A stretch of DNA of 43,043 bases from Pseudomonadota bacterium (GTDB lineage: Bacteria; Myxococcota_A; Bradymonadia; Bradymonadales; GCA-2716585), in assembly GCA_005804885.1 (NCBI GenBank), contig SYOX01000040.1, forward strand, positions 1 to 43,043. Reading direction: 5' to 3'. The position numbers and the translations under genes were made by a program. This document shows, piece by piece, positions 31,919-40,139 of the stretch (the first letter of the stretch is position 1; each line of letters begins with the position of its first letter). The notes under the pieces are model-generated. The model ran no database searches, was not told the origin of the DNA, and worked only from the letters and a program-made list of their open reading frames with translations.

Positions 31919-33196
31919 ATGGTCACCTCTTTCAACCTGCGCCACCTCGGGCGCCCGATGGCGCTGGCGCTGAGCGGCGGCCCGGCGGCGGCCAGCGTGG
32001 TCGATCTCTTTGGATACGGCGCCCGCGGGGCTGCGTTGGCCGGGGCCATCGTCTCACACCCCACCGGCCACGCGGCGGTCTACTACAACCCCGCCGCGCT
32101 GGCCTTCGAGTCGGCCCCCTCCTTCTCGATCGGCTTCCAGCGCGGCGACCTCCTCCTGGACGTCAACGGCAACCCCTTCGACGCCCAGGCCATCCCGGCC
32201 CTCGTGCTCGGCTTCGGCGCCCCGATCCCCATGGGCGGCTGGATGGAGCGGCGCCTGACCCTCGGCCTGGGCTTCGTCCTGCCCCAGACCTCGATCCTGA
32301 TCGCCGACCTGCCGCGCCCCGGCACCGAGAGCTTCGTCCTGCTTGAGAACCGCGCCCAGACCGTCAGCCTCCAGGGCGCCCTCGGCCTGCGCCTGACCGA
32401 CTCGGTCTCCGTCGGCGTCGGCTTCATCGCCCTGGCCGCGCTCATCGGCCAGATCGACGTCGCCCCCAACGACGAGGGCCAGATCGGCTCACAGGTCAAG
32501 GACGAGGTCATCGCCGACTACGCCACGATCGCCGGCGTCCTCTTCCGCCCCCTGGACGGCCTCGCGCTCGCGGCCACCTTTCATGATGAGTCCCGCGCAG
32601 AGTTCGCCATCCCCATCACCGCCGACCTCGGCGACCAGTTCACCCTCCCCATCCCCCCCCTCAACCTCGCCGGCATCGCCCAGTACGACCCCAGGCAGGC
32701 CACCCTGGAGGCCTCCGCCCGCCCCATCCCCGCGCTCGCGCTCAGCCTCGGCGTGACCTGGAAGCAGTGGAGCGCCTTCAAAAACCCCATCGAGTACACC
32801 GCCGTCCCTGTCGACTTCCCCGCGCAGCCCGACCCGCGCTTCAAGGACACCTTCTCCCCACGCCTCGGCGTCGAATACACCCACGACCTTGACCCCGACC
32901 TGCGCCTCACCCCCCGCCTCGGGCTCGCCTTCGAGCCGACGCCGGCCCCCGAGCAGACCGGCGATCAAAACTACCTCGACAACAATCGCGTCGTCGTCGG
33001 GCTCGGCTTTGAGGTCGGCTGGCAGACCCTGAGCCTCGCCGTCGTCGGCCAGTGGCACCACCTCCTGCCCCGCACCAGCGTCAAGGACCCCGCCCTGCTC
33101 AACGACGCGATCCTCGAAGACAACCCCGGCGCCCCCTCGATCACCCACAGCGGCGACATCCTCTTCTGGGGCGTCGAGCTGGGCCTGGAGCTGTGA
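31919..33196 (+). CDS. FadL/OmpP1-type outer-membrane transport protein
   Basis: 425 residues from ATG 31919 (MVTSFNLRHLG), with GGGAG upstream; the longer in-frame start at 31805 would place ~38 non-signal residues ahead. A signal peptide ends about GGPAAAS. The FadL N-terminal signature is present: VVDLFGYGARGAALAGAIV, then AAVYYNPAALAF. The rest alternates polar/hydrophobic over a 14-strand barrel, including SIGFQRGDLLLDV, LALSLGVTWKQWSAF and PTPAPEQTGDQNYLDNNRV. FadL proteins import hydrophobic compounds such as fatty acids or aromatics across the outer membrane. A -10-like TATATG lies at 31875-31880. First gene of a four-gene operon; its stop is 2 bp before the next start. Confidence 0.88.
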   Translation: MVTSFNLRHLGRPMALALSGGPAAASVVDLFGYGARGAALAGAIVSHPTGHAAVYYNPAALAFESAPSFSIGFQRGDLLLDVNGNPFDAQAIPALVLGFGAPIPMGGWMERRLTLGLGFVLPQTSILIADLPRPGTESFVLLENRAQTVSLQGALGLRLTDSVSVGVGFIALAALIGQIDVAPNDEGQIGSQVKDEVIADYATIAGVLFRPLDGLALAATFHDESRAEFAIPITADLGDQFTLPIPPLNLAGIAQYDPRQATLEASARPIPALALSLGVTWKQWSAFKNPIEYTAVPVDFPAQPDPRFKDTFSPRLGVEYTHDLDPDLRLTPRLGLAFEPTPAPEQTGDQNYLDNNRVVVGLGFEVGWQTLSLAVVGQWHHLLPRTSVKDPALLNDAILEDNPGAPSITHSGDILFWGVELGLEL

Positions 33197-33198
33197 CC

Positions 33199-34539
33199 AT
33201 GCCACCGACCACCCACACCCTGATCTCAACGGCGCTGCTCTCGGCGGCGTTCATCGCGGCGACCGGCTCGCCTGCGGCGGCCAACCCCCTGGACAGCTTC
33301 GGCTTCGGCGCCCGCTCGGTGGCGATGGGGGGCGCGGTGACGGCCACCGCCGACGACTTCTCGGCCAACTATTACAACCCCGCCGCCCTGGCGCGCGGTC
33401 AGGACATGCGCCTGGACTTCGGCTACGTCCTGACCGACCCCTCGCTGGCGATCAACGGCCGGGACGTCAACGTCGATCCCAGCCAGGGTTTCGAAGGCGG
33501 CGTCACGCTGCCCGGCAAGATCTTCGGCCGCCGGCTCGCCGTCTCCGTCGGCCTCTTCCTGCCCGACGCCCGGATCACCCGCGTCAGAGCGCTGCCCCAG
33601 CGGCAGCCCCGCTTCGTGCTCTACGACAACCGCCCCCAGCGCCTCGTCATCACCACCAGCGGCGCCCTGGAGATCGTCGAAGACCTCTTCTTCGGCTTCG
33701 GCCTGACCTACCTGTCGAACACCGGCGGCACGGTCGAGATCGACGGCGTCGTCAGCGCCTCGAAGGTCGAGGACACCCGCCTCTTCAGCGGCGTCGACGT
33801 GTCGCTGCCCGCCGTCCGATACCCCTCCTTCGGCCTCCTATGGACGCCGGGGCCCTGGCGCCTGGGGCTGACCTGGCGCGAGGAGTTCAGCCTCGAGATC
33901 GACCTCGGCCTGACCGTCAAGGGGGACGTGGTCTTCGGCGAGGAGCAGACGATCGTCGCCGAGGACGGCTCATTTGCGATCAGATCGGTCAACACCAACC
34001 TCTTCTCGCCGCGTCAGGTCGCCCTCGGCGTCGGCTACGAGGCCCAGCGGTGGCTCGTCTCGGCCGATCTGACCTGGCTCGACTGGAGCTCCTTCCCCAC
34101 GCCCACGGCGGCCGTCGCCGTCTCCATCGACGTCCCCGGCCTGCCCCTGGACATCCCGCCCTCCGCCGTCCCGGTCGCCCCCGAGTTCCACGACATCCTC
34201 GTGCCCCGCCTCGGCGCCCAGTGGACGGCGATCGACGGCCCGCGCCTCGGGCTGGCGCTGCGCGCGGGCTACTTCTTCGAGCCCACCCCGGCCCCCGATC
34301 AGCCCGGCCCCACCAACTACATCGACAACGACAAGCACGGCTTCTCCATCGGCGCCGGCCTGCGCCTCTCCAACCTCACCGAGGTCTTCCCCAAGCCCAT
34401 CCTCATCGACCTGGCGCTCCAGACCATCCTCATGCCCGAGCGCCTCACCCTCAAGGACGACCCCGCCGACCCGGTGGGCGACTACAGCGCCGGCGGCCAC
34501 TTCGTCGGAGGATCCCTGACATGCAAGTTCCTGTTTTGA
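33199..34539 (+). CDS. Second FadL/OmpP1-type outer-membrane transport protein
   Basis: 446 residues from ATG 33199; GGAG lies 8 bases upstream inside the end of the previous gene. Signal peptide MPPTTHTLISTALLSAAFIA ends near SPAAAN. The FadL start NPLDSFGFGARSVAMGGAVT, then SANYYNPAALA, is very clear. Aligned landmarks shared with the neighbour include YFFEPTPAPDQPGPTNYIDN versus FEPTPAPEQTGDQNYLDNNR, so the two are paralogues from a duplication but well diverged. Tandem FadL homologues usually differ in substrate. The last 19 bp overlap the start of the next gene, so translation is probably coupled. Confidence 0.92.
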   Translation: MPPTTHTLISTALLSAAFIAATGSPAAANPLDSFGFGARSVAMGGAVTATADDFSANYYNPAALARGQDMRLDFGYVLTDPSLAINGRDVNVDPSQGFEGGVTLPGKIFGRRLAVSVGLFLPDARITRVRALPQRQPRFVLYDNRPQRLVITTSGALEIVEDLFFGFGLTYLSNTGGTVEIDGVVSASKVEDTRLFSGVDVSLPAVRYPSFGLLWTPGPWRLGLTWREEFSLEIDLGLTVKGDVVFGEEQTIVAEDGSFAIRSVNTNLFSPRQVALGVGYEAQRWLVSADLTWLDWSSFPTPTAAVAVSIDVPGLPLDIPPSAVPVAPEFHDILVPRLGAQWTAIDGPRLGLALRAGYFFEPTPAPDQPGPTNYIDNDKHGFSIGAGLRLSNLTEVFPKPILIDLALQTILMPERLTLKDDPADPVGDYSAGGHFVGGSLTCKFLF

Positions 34540-35609
34540 CTCTTGTTTTGAGATTTGACCTTGGAAGAGTCTGGAGGGGTCTGGCCGTCGCGATCCCGGC
34601 GCTCGCGCTGGGGTTGGCCGCGTGCGGGGCGCAGGGGGGCTCGGACGGCGGCGCCGAGCGGCTGCCGGATCGAGGGCTCATCCCCTACGAGAAGATCACC
34701 GCGATCGACGAGAACCCGCCCTTCATCTTCGGCCCGCAGGAGGGCAGGGTGCTGGTCGAGCCCTCGGGGGTGGTCGAGGGCGGGCAGGTCGTCCTCTTCC
34801 TGGAGTCGCGGATCGAGGGCGACGAGGGATCGCGGCAGATCGTCCGCGCCTTGAGCCAGGACGGCGGCTTGACCTTCGGCCCCGCCTCGATCGCGCTGTC
34901 TGCGCCTCAAGGCGTCGGCTCGCCGAGCGTGCTCCGGGTCGGGGATCGCTGGCTGATGGCGGTCGAGCTGGGCGGCACCGGCGCCCTGGGGCTGGCCACC
35001 AGCGACGACGGCGTCACCTTCGCGCTCGACGGCGCGCCGCTGCTGGAGCCGGAGGGCGACGCGGAGGCCGGCGGGCTCGGCGGCCCCTCGCTGGTCAAGG
35101 TCGGCCAGGGCTTCGACCTCTATTACGACGCGCGGCCGCTGGCCGTCGAAGGGCAGGGGACACCGACGCCCGTCAGGCCCTTCATCGCGCGAGCCACCGC
35201 GGGCGCGGACCTCGCCTTTATCCGAGCCGGGATCGTGCTCCAGGGCGGGGAGGGTTGCGTCAACGGCGATGGCGTGCCTGAGGGCTGCTGGGACGGGGAA
35301 GGCGTCGAGAGCCCGGAGCTGCGGCGGGCGATCGCGTCGGCGTCGGGTCGGACGGTGCTGAGGCTGATGTACACGGGGGTGGGCAGAGGGGGCGTCAACG
35401 TCGGCGTCGGGGTCGCGGCCTCCTTTGACGGGGAGCGCTTCAGCCGCTTCGAGTTCAACCCCATCATGGCCCAGAACAGGCGAGAGAGGGACCCCACAAA
35501 CGTGCTGATCGGCAATGATTATCTGTTATACTTCACCGACCGCGTCAATGCGGCATTCGGTGTGGGGCTGGCCCTGAACCGGGCCGACAGCCCCTCTGAG
35601 CAGTTTTAA
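34521..35609 (+). CDS. Beta-propeller lipoprotein, glycosidase-like fold
   Basis: 362 residues from ATG 34521 (MQVPVLTLVLRFDLGR), with GGAGGATC 8 bases upstream and 19 bp overlap with the FadL gene. Lipobox LAAC, C35. Propeller blades of the GH43/GH32/sialidase-like type are suggested by VVEGGQVVLFLESR, ALSQDGGLTFG, GSPSVLRVGDRWLMAVE, LGLATSDDGVTFA, GGPSLVKVGQGFDLYYDAR, VGVAASFDGERFSRF and VLIGNDYLLYFTD. These follow the G.P.v...g.w.m.......i..a.S.DG..F repeat. No certain catalytic triad can be assigned, so it may bind rather than cleave. Being in a FadL operon suggests an outer-membrane or periplasmic partner of the porins. Confidence 0.78.
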   Translation: MQVPVLTLVLRFDLGRVWRGLAVAIPALALGLAACGAQGGSDGGAERLPDRGLIPYEKITAIDENPPFIFGPQEGRVLVEPSGVVEGGQVVLFLESRIEGDEGSRQIVRALSQDGGLTFGPASIALSAPQGVGSPSVLRVGDRWLMAVELGGTGALGLATSDDGVTFALDGAPLLEPEGDAEAGGLGGPSLVKVGQGFDLYYDARPLAVEGQGTPTPVRPFIARATAGADLAFIRAGIVLQGGEGCVNGDGVPEGCWDGEGVESPELRRAIASASGRTVLRLMYTGVGRGGVNVGVGVAASFDGERFSRFEFNPIMAQNRRERDPTNVLIGNDYLLYFTDRVNAAFGVGLALNRADSPSEQF

Positions 35610-35631
35610 GACGACAGAACCGGGTGATGCG

Positions 35632-36357
35632 ATGACCTCTGGCAGGGCCCTGCTCCTCATCCTCTCCTGTGTCTCCCTGGCCGCGGCCGGGGTCTGGTCT
35701 GCGGCGGCCTACAAGGGCGCCATCCCGCTCGGGCAGGGCGCCTCGATCGCCGTCGCCGTCGTCCTCGTCGTGTTGGGCCTCGGCCTGATCGCCGCGCTCC
35801 TGCTGCGGCTCAAGCCGCGCGCCCCCGCGCCTCAGCCCTTTGAGCGTCGCCCGAAGATCTACACGCCGCTGGACACCCTGCGCGTGCTCCCTCCCGTCGT
35901 CCACGCGCCGCCCCCGGCGCCTGCCCGCGTCCCTCCTGGCATGATCCCCTCGATCACCGCGCCTGGAGCGGCGGCCTCGTCGGCTGCGCCGAGATCGGCG
36001 ACCCCCCTCCCTGCGACCTCTGCGCCGTCGAGGCACGTCGCCGCGCTCTCCGGCGAGGTCATCAGCGGGATGCTCGACCCCTTCGAGGTGGTGGACACCG
36101 ACAACCTCAAGCAGCCTGTCGCGCGGAAGACCGGGGAGGTCCGCGCCCTGGCGCCAGAGATCGTCGACGACCTCTTCCTCGGCGGCCCCACGCGCCAGAT
36201 AAGCCCCGAGGCGGTCCGCACCCTGCGCCGCGCCAGCTCCCAGGACATTCTGGCCCCCCCCGACCCTTCCGAGGCCAGCCAGGCCGACGCAGAGAGCATC
36301 ACCGGCCTGCTCAGCATCGACGAAGAGGTCGACTACCTCAAAAAAGCCTTCGACTGA
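35632..36357 (+). CDS. Two-TM protein with Pro/Ala-rich cytoplasmic region
   Basis: 241 residues, ATG 35632, 22 bp after the lipoprotein stop and on the same strand, so probably the last gene of the operon. Membrane segments at ~5-27 (LLLILSCVSLAAAGVWSAAA) and ~38-60 (IAVAVVLVVLGLGLIAALLL). The rest is a Pro/Ala-rich linker (VVHAPPPAPARVPPG) and an acidic C-terminus with helical motifs (ALSGEVISGMLDPFEVVDTD, SITGLLSIDEEVDYLKKAF). No family recognised. The ribosome site is weak (CGGGTG). Confidence 0.65.
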   Translation: MTSGRALLLILSCVSLAAAGVWSAAAYKGAIPLGQGASIAVAVVLVVLGLGLIAALLLRLKPRAPAPQPFERRPKIYTPLDTLRVLPPVVHAPPPAPARVPPGMIPSITAPGAAASSAAPRSATPLPATSAPSRHVAALSGEVISGMLDPFEVVDTDNLKQPVARKTGEVRALAPEIVDDLFLGGPTRQISPEAVRTLRRASSQDILAPPDPSEASQADAESITGLLSIDEEVDYLKKAFD

Positions 36358-36423
36358 TCTCTTCGTTGACGGGCACGGCAACGGGTGTGGAGCAGGCTCT
36401 GATCGTACGGCCAGCGCACCGGG

Positions 36424-36640
36424 CCGCCCCGGGCTCGCGCCCGGGGCTACAGCGAAGGGACGCCTCTTCGAGGCTGACGACGGGCTCTGGAACAGCTCGC
36501 AGCATCGTGTCGCTCGGCTCGATGGCCTCAACATCAAAGGCCGCTTGTCCTGGATGGCACCATCCCTGAAGGTTGACGCCCCGTCGTCAGCCTCGAAGAG
36601 GCGTACCTTCCCTGTAGCCCCGGGCGCGAGCCTGGGGCGG
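36424..36640. repeat. Family A-related inverted-repeat element, copy 5 (short form)
   Basis: Left arm CCGCCCCGGGCTCGCG / CCCGGGGCTACAG (36424-36452) and right arm CTGTAGCCCCGGGCG / CGAGCCTGGGGCGG (to 36640) are near-perfect reverse complements. Inner pair ACGCCTCTTCGAGGCTGACGAC / GTCGTCAGCCTCGAAGAGGCGT; the core ends in TGAAGGTTGAC like copies 2 and 3. No 35-bp arrays flank it. The whole 36358-36795 gap holds this element plus the promoter at 36723. Confidence 0.85.
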
Positions 36641-36722
36641 CGGGGTCATCGATCCCGGCGGGGTCGCCGAGCATGGCTCCTGCGTCCCCTTCGATAGAAT
36701 TGCTTCCTGCGGCTGCTCATTC

Positions 36723-36752
36723 TTGCACGCATCCCGATCTCTGTCGTAGAGT
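36723..36752 (+). promoter_or_regulatory. Promoter-like pair upstream of unknown gene
   Basis: TTGCAC (36723-36728) and TAGAGT (36747-36752), 18 bp apart, 44 bp before the ATG at 36796. Close in form to other TAGAnT-type promoters in the window. Confidence 0.55.
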
Positions 36753-36795
36753 GGGTCCGTGGTCCCAATCCAACCCCCTGTCAGGAGTCTTCTTT

Positions 36796-37497
36796 ATGTC
36801 GAACTTTGGATACTCATACGTGACCAAAGACGCGCTGGTCGGCTTCAAGGAGACGCTTCAGCAACCCCCCTGGTCTTTGCTGGACCCTTTGGAGCGCTCC
36901 TCGCCCGAGGATCGCGCCCTCTGGCTCCAGGCCACCTGGTTCCAGGTCCAGAGGGCGTTGCTCTGGGAGGCTGTCGAGGCTGTCATCGGCGCCTTGGACA
37001 TGTTCGAGCAGGAGCTGTTCGACAAGGACGCCGACTGGGACGCCGTCCAGCGCCAGTTCAGCTTCGGCCTCATGGAGAAGGAGGCCGATCGCGATCCCAA
37101 GGTGAGCCAGGCCGCCGCGCGCCTGCGGGTCTCCATGCTTGAGGGCGGCACTACGGCCCAGACGCGCTTGACCTATCAGGCTGAGGTCGACTTCGGGCGC
37201 AAGCAGGTCGAGACCGGCGCCCAGCCCCTTGTCCTGGCTGATCTCGAGACCGTCGGGATGGTCGATCGACCCGAGCGCATCAAGCGCACCACCGACGCCC
37301 TGGCTGAGACCCTGGCCCGCAACCTCGCCCACACCCGGCGCCTCTCCCTGTCCCAGGCCCGTCACATCAGCACCTCGACCTTCAACAACGTCCACGGCCA
37401 GCTCATCATCATGAGCGATCTCCTGGCCCCTGGGCCCCAGCGCGACCAGCTCAACGCGCTGCTCGCCACCCTCAACAGCCTCCTGCTCCGGCGCTGA
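36796..37497 (+). CDS. Conserved-looking alpha-helical protein of unknown function
   Basis: 233 residues from ATG 36796 (MSNFGYSYVTKDALVG), AGGAG 8-9 bases upstream; an ATG at 36673 has no such site. No signal peptide or TM segment, so probably cytoplasmic. Mostly amphipathic helix: LWLQATWFQVQRALLWEAVE, MFEQELFDKDADWDAVQRQF, ERIKRTTDALAETLARNLAH, TRRLSLSQARHISTSTFNNV. The last third (DQLNALLATLNSLLL) is also helical. No domain recognised. It stands alone, with its own promoter. Confidence 0.7.
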   Translation: MSNFGYSYVTKDALVGFKETLQQPPWSLLDPLERSSPEDRALWLQATWFQVQRALLWEAVEAVIGALDMFEQELFDKDADWDAVQRQFSFGLMEKEADRDPKVSQAAARLRVSMLEGGTTAQTRLTYQAEVDFGRKQVETGAQPLVLADLETVGMVDRPERIKRTTDALAETLARNLAHTRRLSLSQARHISTSTFNNVHGQLIIMSDLLAPGPQRDQLNALLATLNSLLLRR

Positions 37498-37611
37498 ACA
37501 CACCCCACCCCGACCCTCGACAGGCTGCGCTCTGCCCCCAACGGATTCCTCCCGCGCTCGCCCCCTTGCCTCCTGGGATCCTCTCAGGCTGCCATTTTCA
37601 CAAATAGAATC

Positions 37612-38096
37612 CCCTTTGGGTCGCCTCACGACCTCCAGGATCCTCGCGGGGTCCCTTCCGGGGATCTTGAGATCCTCGCGCGGTGCCCTGCGGGGATCTT
37701 GAGATCCTCGCGCGGTCGCTTTGGCCCCTTCAAGATCCCTTGAGGCGGCCCTCGGGGGATCTGGAGATCCTCGGAGGGTCGCCTCAAGGCTCTTTGAGAT
37801 CCTCGCAGGATGGCCCGAAGCTGCCCAGGATCCTCCGGGGGTCGCCTCCGAAAATCTCCAGATTCTTTCGAGGTCGCTCGCGAGGATCTCAAGATCCTTG
37901 CGCGGTCCCTGACGAGGATCTCGAGATCCTCCCGGGGTCGCTCCGAGGATCTGAAGATGCCCGCGCGGTCGATCCGGCTTGTCAAGAATCCTCTGAGGGT
38001 CCCCCGCGAGGATCTTCAGATCGCTGGGCGGTCGCTCTGGCCTGTCAGAAAGCCGCTGAAGGTCCCCTGCGAGGATCTTCAGATCCCTGGGCGCTT
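37612..38096. repeat. Array of ~32-bp palindromic repeats
   Basis: Degenerate units built on GGATCTTGAGATCCTCGCG (core palindrome GATCT...AGATC), e.g. at 37660 and 37692 (32-bp spacing), continuing with GGATCTGGAGATCCTCGG, GAGGATCTCAAGATCCTTGC, GAGGATCTCGAGATCCTC and GAGGATCTTCAGATCC. About 13 units with irregular spacing and joining text such as CGGTCGCT. The array fills the convergent gap between the gene ending at 37497 and the one ending at 38170; the flanks 37498-37611 and 38097-38169 hold nothing I recognise. Confidence 0.88.
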
Positions 38097-38169
38097 GTAC
38101 CGTTGAGGAATGGCTGTCGGGACAGGGCGGGTGCGAGGAGGGGAGGGCGGCTCAGGTGTGGGCGCGAGG

Positions 38170-39903
38170 TTAGAGGCAGGAAGCGCTCCATGAATCGCCG
38201 TTCTGCGTGCAGGTGCAGGTTCCAAGGATGTTGGCGCCGTTGGCGCCGACGTTGATCGTGCCTCGAATGCCCTGTCGGCTCTGGATGGTGTCGCGCAAGG
38301 CCAGGGCGAGGCAGTTGGGCAAGAGGGGGTTGCTGATGAGCGTGAAGCCAGTGGCTACGGATTGGATCTGCCAGAGGTCGATGTCAGTGAGCTTGCTGTT
38401 GGAGATGTTGAAGGTCCCGTTGAGGACCTCAAGCCCCGGCAGGTGAAGCTCAAACCCATCGCGCGAGCCTCCCGTCACGGTCAGATCGTAGAGGGTGGTC
38501 AGCGCAGGGGCGCTGAAGCGCGTCAAGTGGGTGCTGTTGAGGTTGATTGAATTGGAGGTCTCGAATTGATCGAGGTCAAGCGCCCGCGTGCCTTCGCCGA
38601 CGTTGAGAACCAGGGTGGTGGCTCTGCGCAGGTTGACGAGGTTGACCTGGTAGATGTCGTTCAGGTTGAGCACGCCCGGGACCTCTTCGAGCGAGGAGAG
38701 ATCGACGAGGTCGGCGACGAAGGAGATGCGCAAGTCGGTGGTGATCGTGACCAGCGCGCTCAGGTCGATGCTCTGGACCGACCTCAGGGAGTTCTGGCAA
38801 GAGAAGCTGCTTGCAGATTCGAGGGACGGGAGCTCGATCCGTTGAATCGTGGCGGTGTTGAAGCTAAGAAAGCCGCCGACTGAGGTCAAGTTGGGGAAGC
38901 TCACCACGCGGGTGGCGGTGGCTGAGGTGATGCCAAGGTTGCCGTCGATCTGTACGAGGTTGGGCAGCGAGATGGTGGCCACAGCGGGGCTTTGGAAGGT
39001 GAGGTTGCCGGTGATCCGGGTGTAGGGCAGGAGGCTATCGAGCTCCAGCGCGGTCGTGACGGTGATGTTGCCTTCGAGGATGGTGTCGGGCAAGGGAGCG
39101 CCACCCCCTCCGATGAGCGCCTCGGAGCCGTCCTCGCAGGCGAGGGTGGCGCTGTTGTTTCCGTGATCGATCACGGTGCAAGACAGGCCGTCAACGCCGG
39201 ACTCTCCAGGCTCGCCCTGGGATCCAGCAGGCCCCTGAGGTCCAGCAGGCCCCTGGGGTCCTGGGGGACCCTGGGGTCCGAGATCGCCGCGCAAGTCGTC
39301 GGCGTGGTCGTCGACCAGGATCGAAGCGAGCGTCTGTCGAAAGTCCTCGTCCTGGCTCAGGCTTGCGGCGATGTCCTCGGGTGAGGCGTCGCCGGACAGG
39401 CCGGGTATGCCGCGTGGCCCGGGTTCGCCCTGGACTCCTTGTTCGCCCTGGAGCCCTCGCTCACCCTGTGCGCCGCGGACTTCTTCGGCGTACTCGTCGA
39501 GCAGAAGGGTGATCAGGCTTCGGCGGAAGTCGGTATCCTCGGCCAGGCTGAGGGCGATGTCTTCGGGAGAGGCGTCGCCAGACAGGCCGGGCACGCCGCG
39601 TGGCCCGGGCTCGCCCTGGAGCCCTTGTTCACCTTGGGGCCCTTGCTCGCCGGGCTCGCCCTGGATTGAGGTCAAGAAGTCGGGATCGTTCTTGAGAGCG
39701 TCGCTGAGCTGCTGCCTGAAAGACAGGCTGTCGAGCAGCTCAGCAGCGACCGACTGTGCGTCTGCGCTCATGCCCGGCTCGCCCGGCAGGCCCTGTGGCC
39801 CCTGCGGACCCTCGGCGCCATCGTCGCCATCGGAGCCAGGGGCGTCGCAGGCCGTCAGGAGGAAGAGGACCGCGATCATCGCCCGAAAAAATTTTGCCTT
39901 CAT
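38170..39903 (-). CDS. Lipoprotein with collagen-like segments and receptor-L-like domain
   Basis: 577 residues from ATG 39901-39903 (MKAKFFRAMIAVLFLLTAC), with AGGAG upstream; lipobox LTAC, C19. The N-terminal half alternates four Gly-X-Y collagen-like blocks (GAEGPQGPQGLPGEPG, GEQGPQGEQGLQGEPG, GERGLQGEQGVQGEPG, GPQGPPGPQGPAGPQGPAG) with three ~37-residue modules of one family (SGDASPEDIALSLAEDTDFR, SGDASPEDIAASLSQDEDFR, and the more diverged SADAQSVAAELLDSLSFRQ). The C-terminal ~300 residues form LRR/receptor-L-like strands (ITGNLTFQSPAVATISLPNL, IDGNLGITSATATRVVSFPN, LTSVGGFLSF). Probably an elongated surface stalk bearing a binding head. Promoter at 39946-39975. Confidence 0.9.
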   Translation of the reverse strand: MKAKFFRAMIAVLFLLTACDAPGSDGDDGAEGPQGPQGLPGEPGMSADAQSVAAELLDSLSFRQQLSDALKNDPDFLTSIQGEPGEQGPQGEQGLQGEPGPRGVPGLSGDASPEDIALSLAEDTDFRRSLITLLLDEYAEEVRGAQGERGLQGEQGVQGEPGPRGIPGLSGDASPEDIAASLSQDEDFRQTLASILVDDHADDLRGDLGPQGPPGPQGPAGPQGPAGSQGEPGESGVDGLSCTVIDHGNNSATLACEDGSEALIGGGGAPLPDTILEGNITVTTALELDSLLPYTRITGNLTFQSPAVATISLPNLVQIDGNLGITSATATRVVSFPNLTSVGGFLSFNTATIQRIELPSLESASSFSCQNSLRSVQSIDLSALVTITTDLRISFVADLVDLSSLEEVPGVLNLNDIYQVNLVNLRRATTLVLNVGEGTRALDLDQFETSNSINLNSTHLTRFSAPALTTLYDLTVTGGSRDGFELHLPGLEVLNGTFNISNSKLTDIDLWQIQSVATGFTLISNPLLPNCLALALRDTIQSRQGIRGTINVGANGANILGTCTCTQNGDSWSASCL

Positions 39904-39945
39904 GGGAAGCTCCTGGGGAAACAAATGATGCAGGCCGCATGTGGG

Positions 39946-39975
39946 AAGGTATCAAAATGAGAGGCCGCGATGCAA
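39946..39975 (-). promoter_or_regulatory. Promoter of the collagen-like lipoprotein gene
   Basis: Minus strand TTGCAT (39970-39975) and TACCTT (39946-39951), 18 bp apart, ~43 bp before the ATG at 39903. Moderate match. Confidence 0.5.
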
Positions 39976-40139
39976 ATCCCGACCTGTCGAAGAGTTCCGT
40001 CGGTTCAGCAGAGAGCCGAAGCGTGGTGTGGGTGGGCCCTTGGGCGTGGGATGGGGGTCGCCGCCCGGCGTGAAATGTAGAACCATCGCGCGCCGCCGTC
40101 GTTGTTGTGCTGGCCGTCAGGAGGCAAGAGGAGGTCAGG

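Noticed and set aside
33840..34520. N-terminal extension of the propeller lipoprotein
   Set aside because: It is an out-of-frame reading of the FadL gene; the signal peptide and lipobox start at 34521 with a good ribosome site.
38170..39903. Phage tail-fibre gene (collagen-like repeats)
   Set aside because: Clear lipoprotein signal and L-domain-like C-terminus; no phage genes in the neighbourhood.
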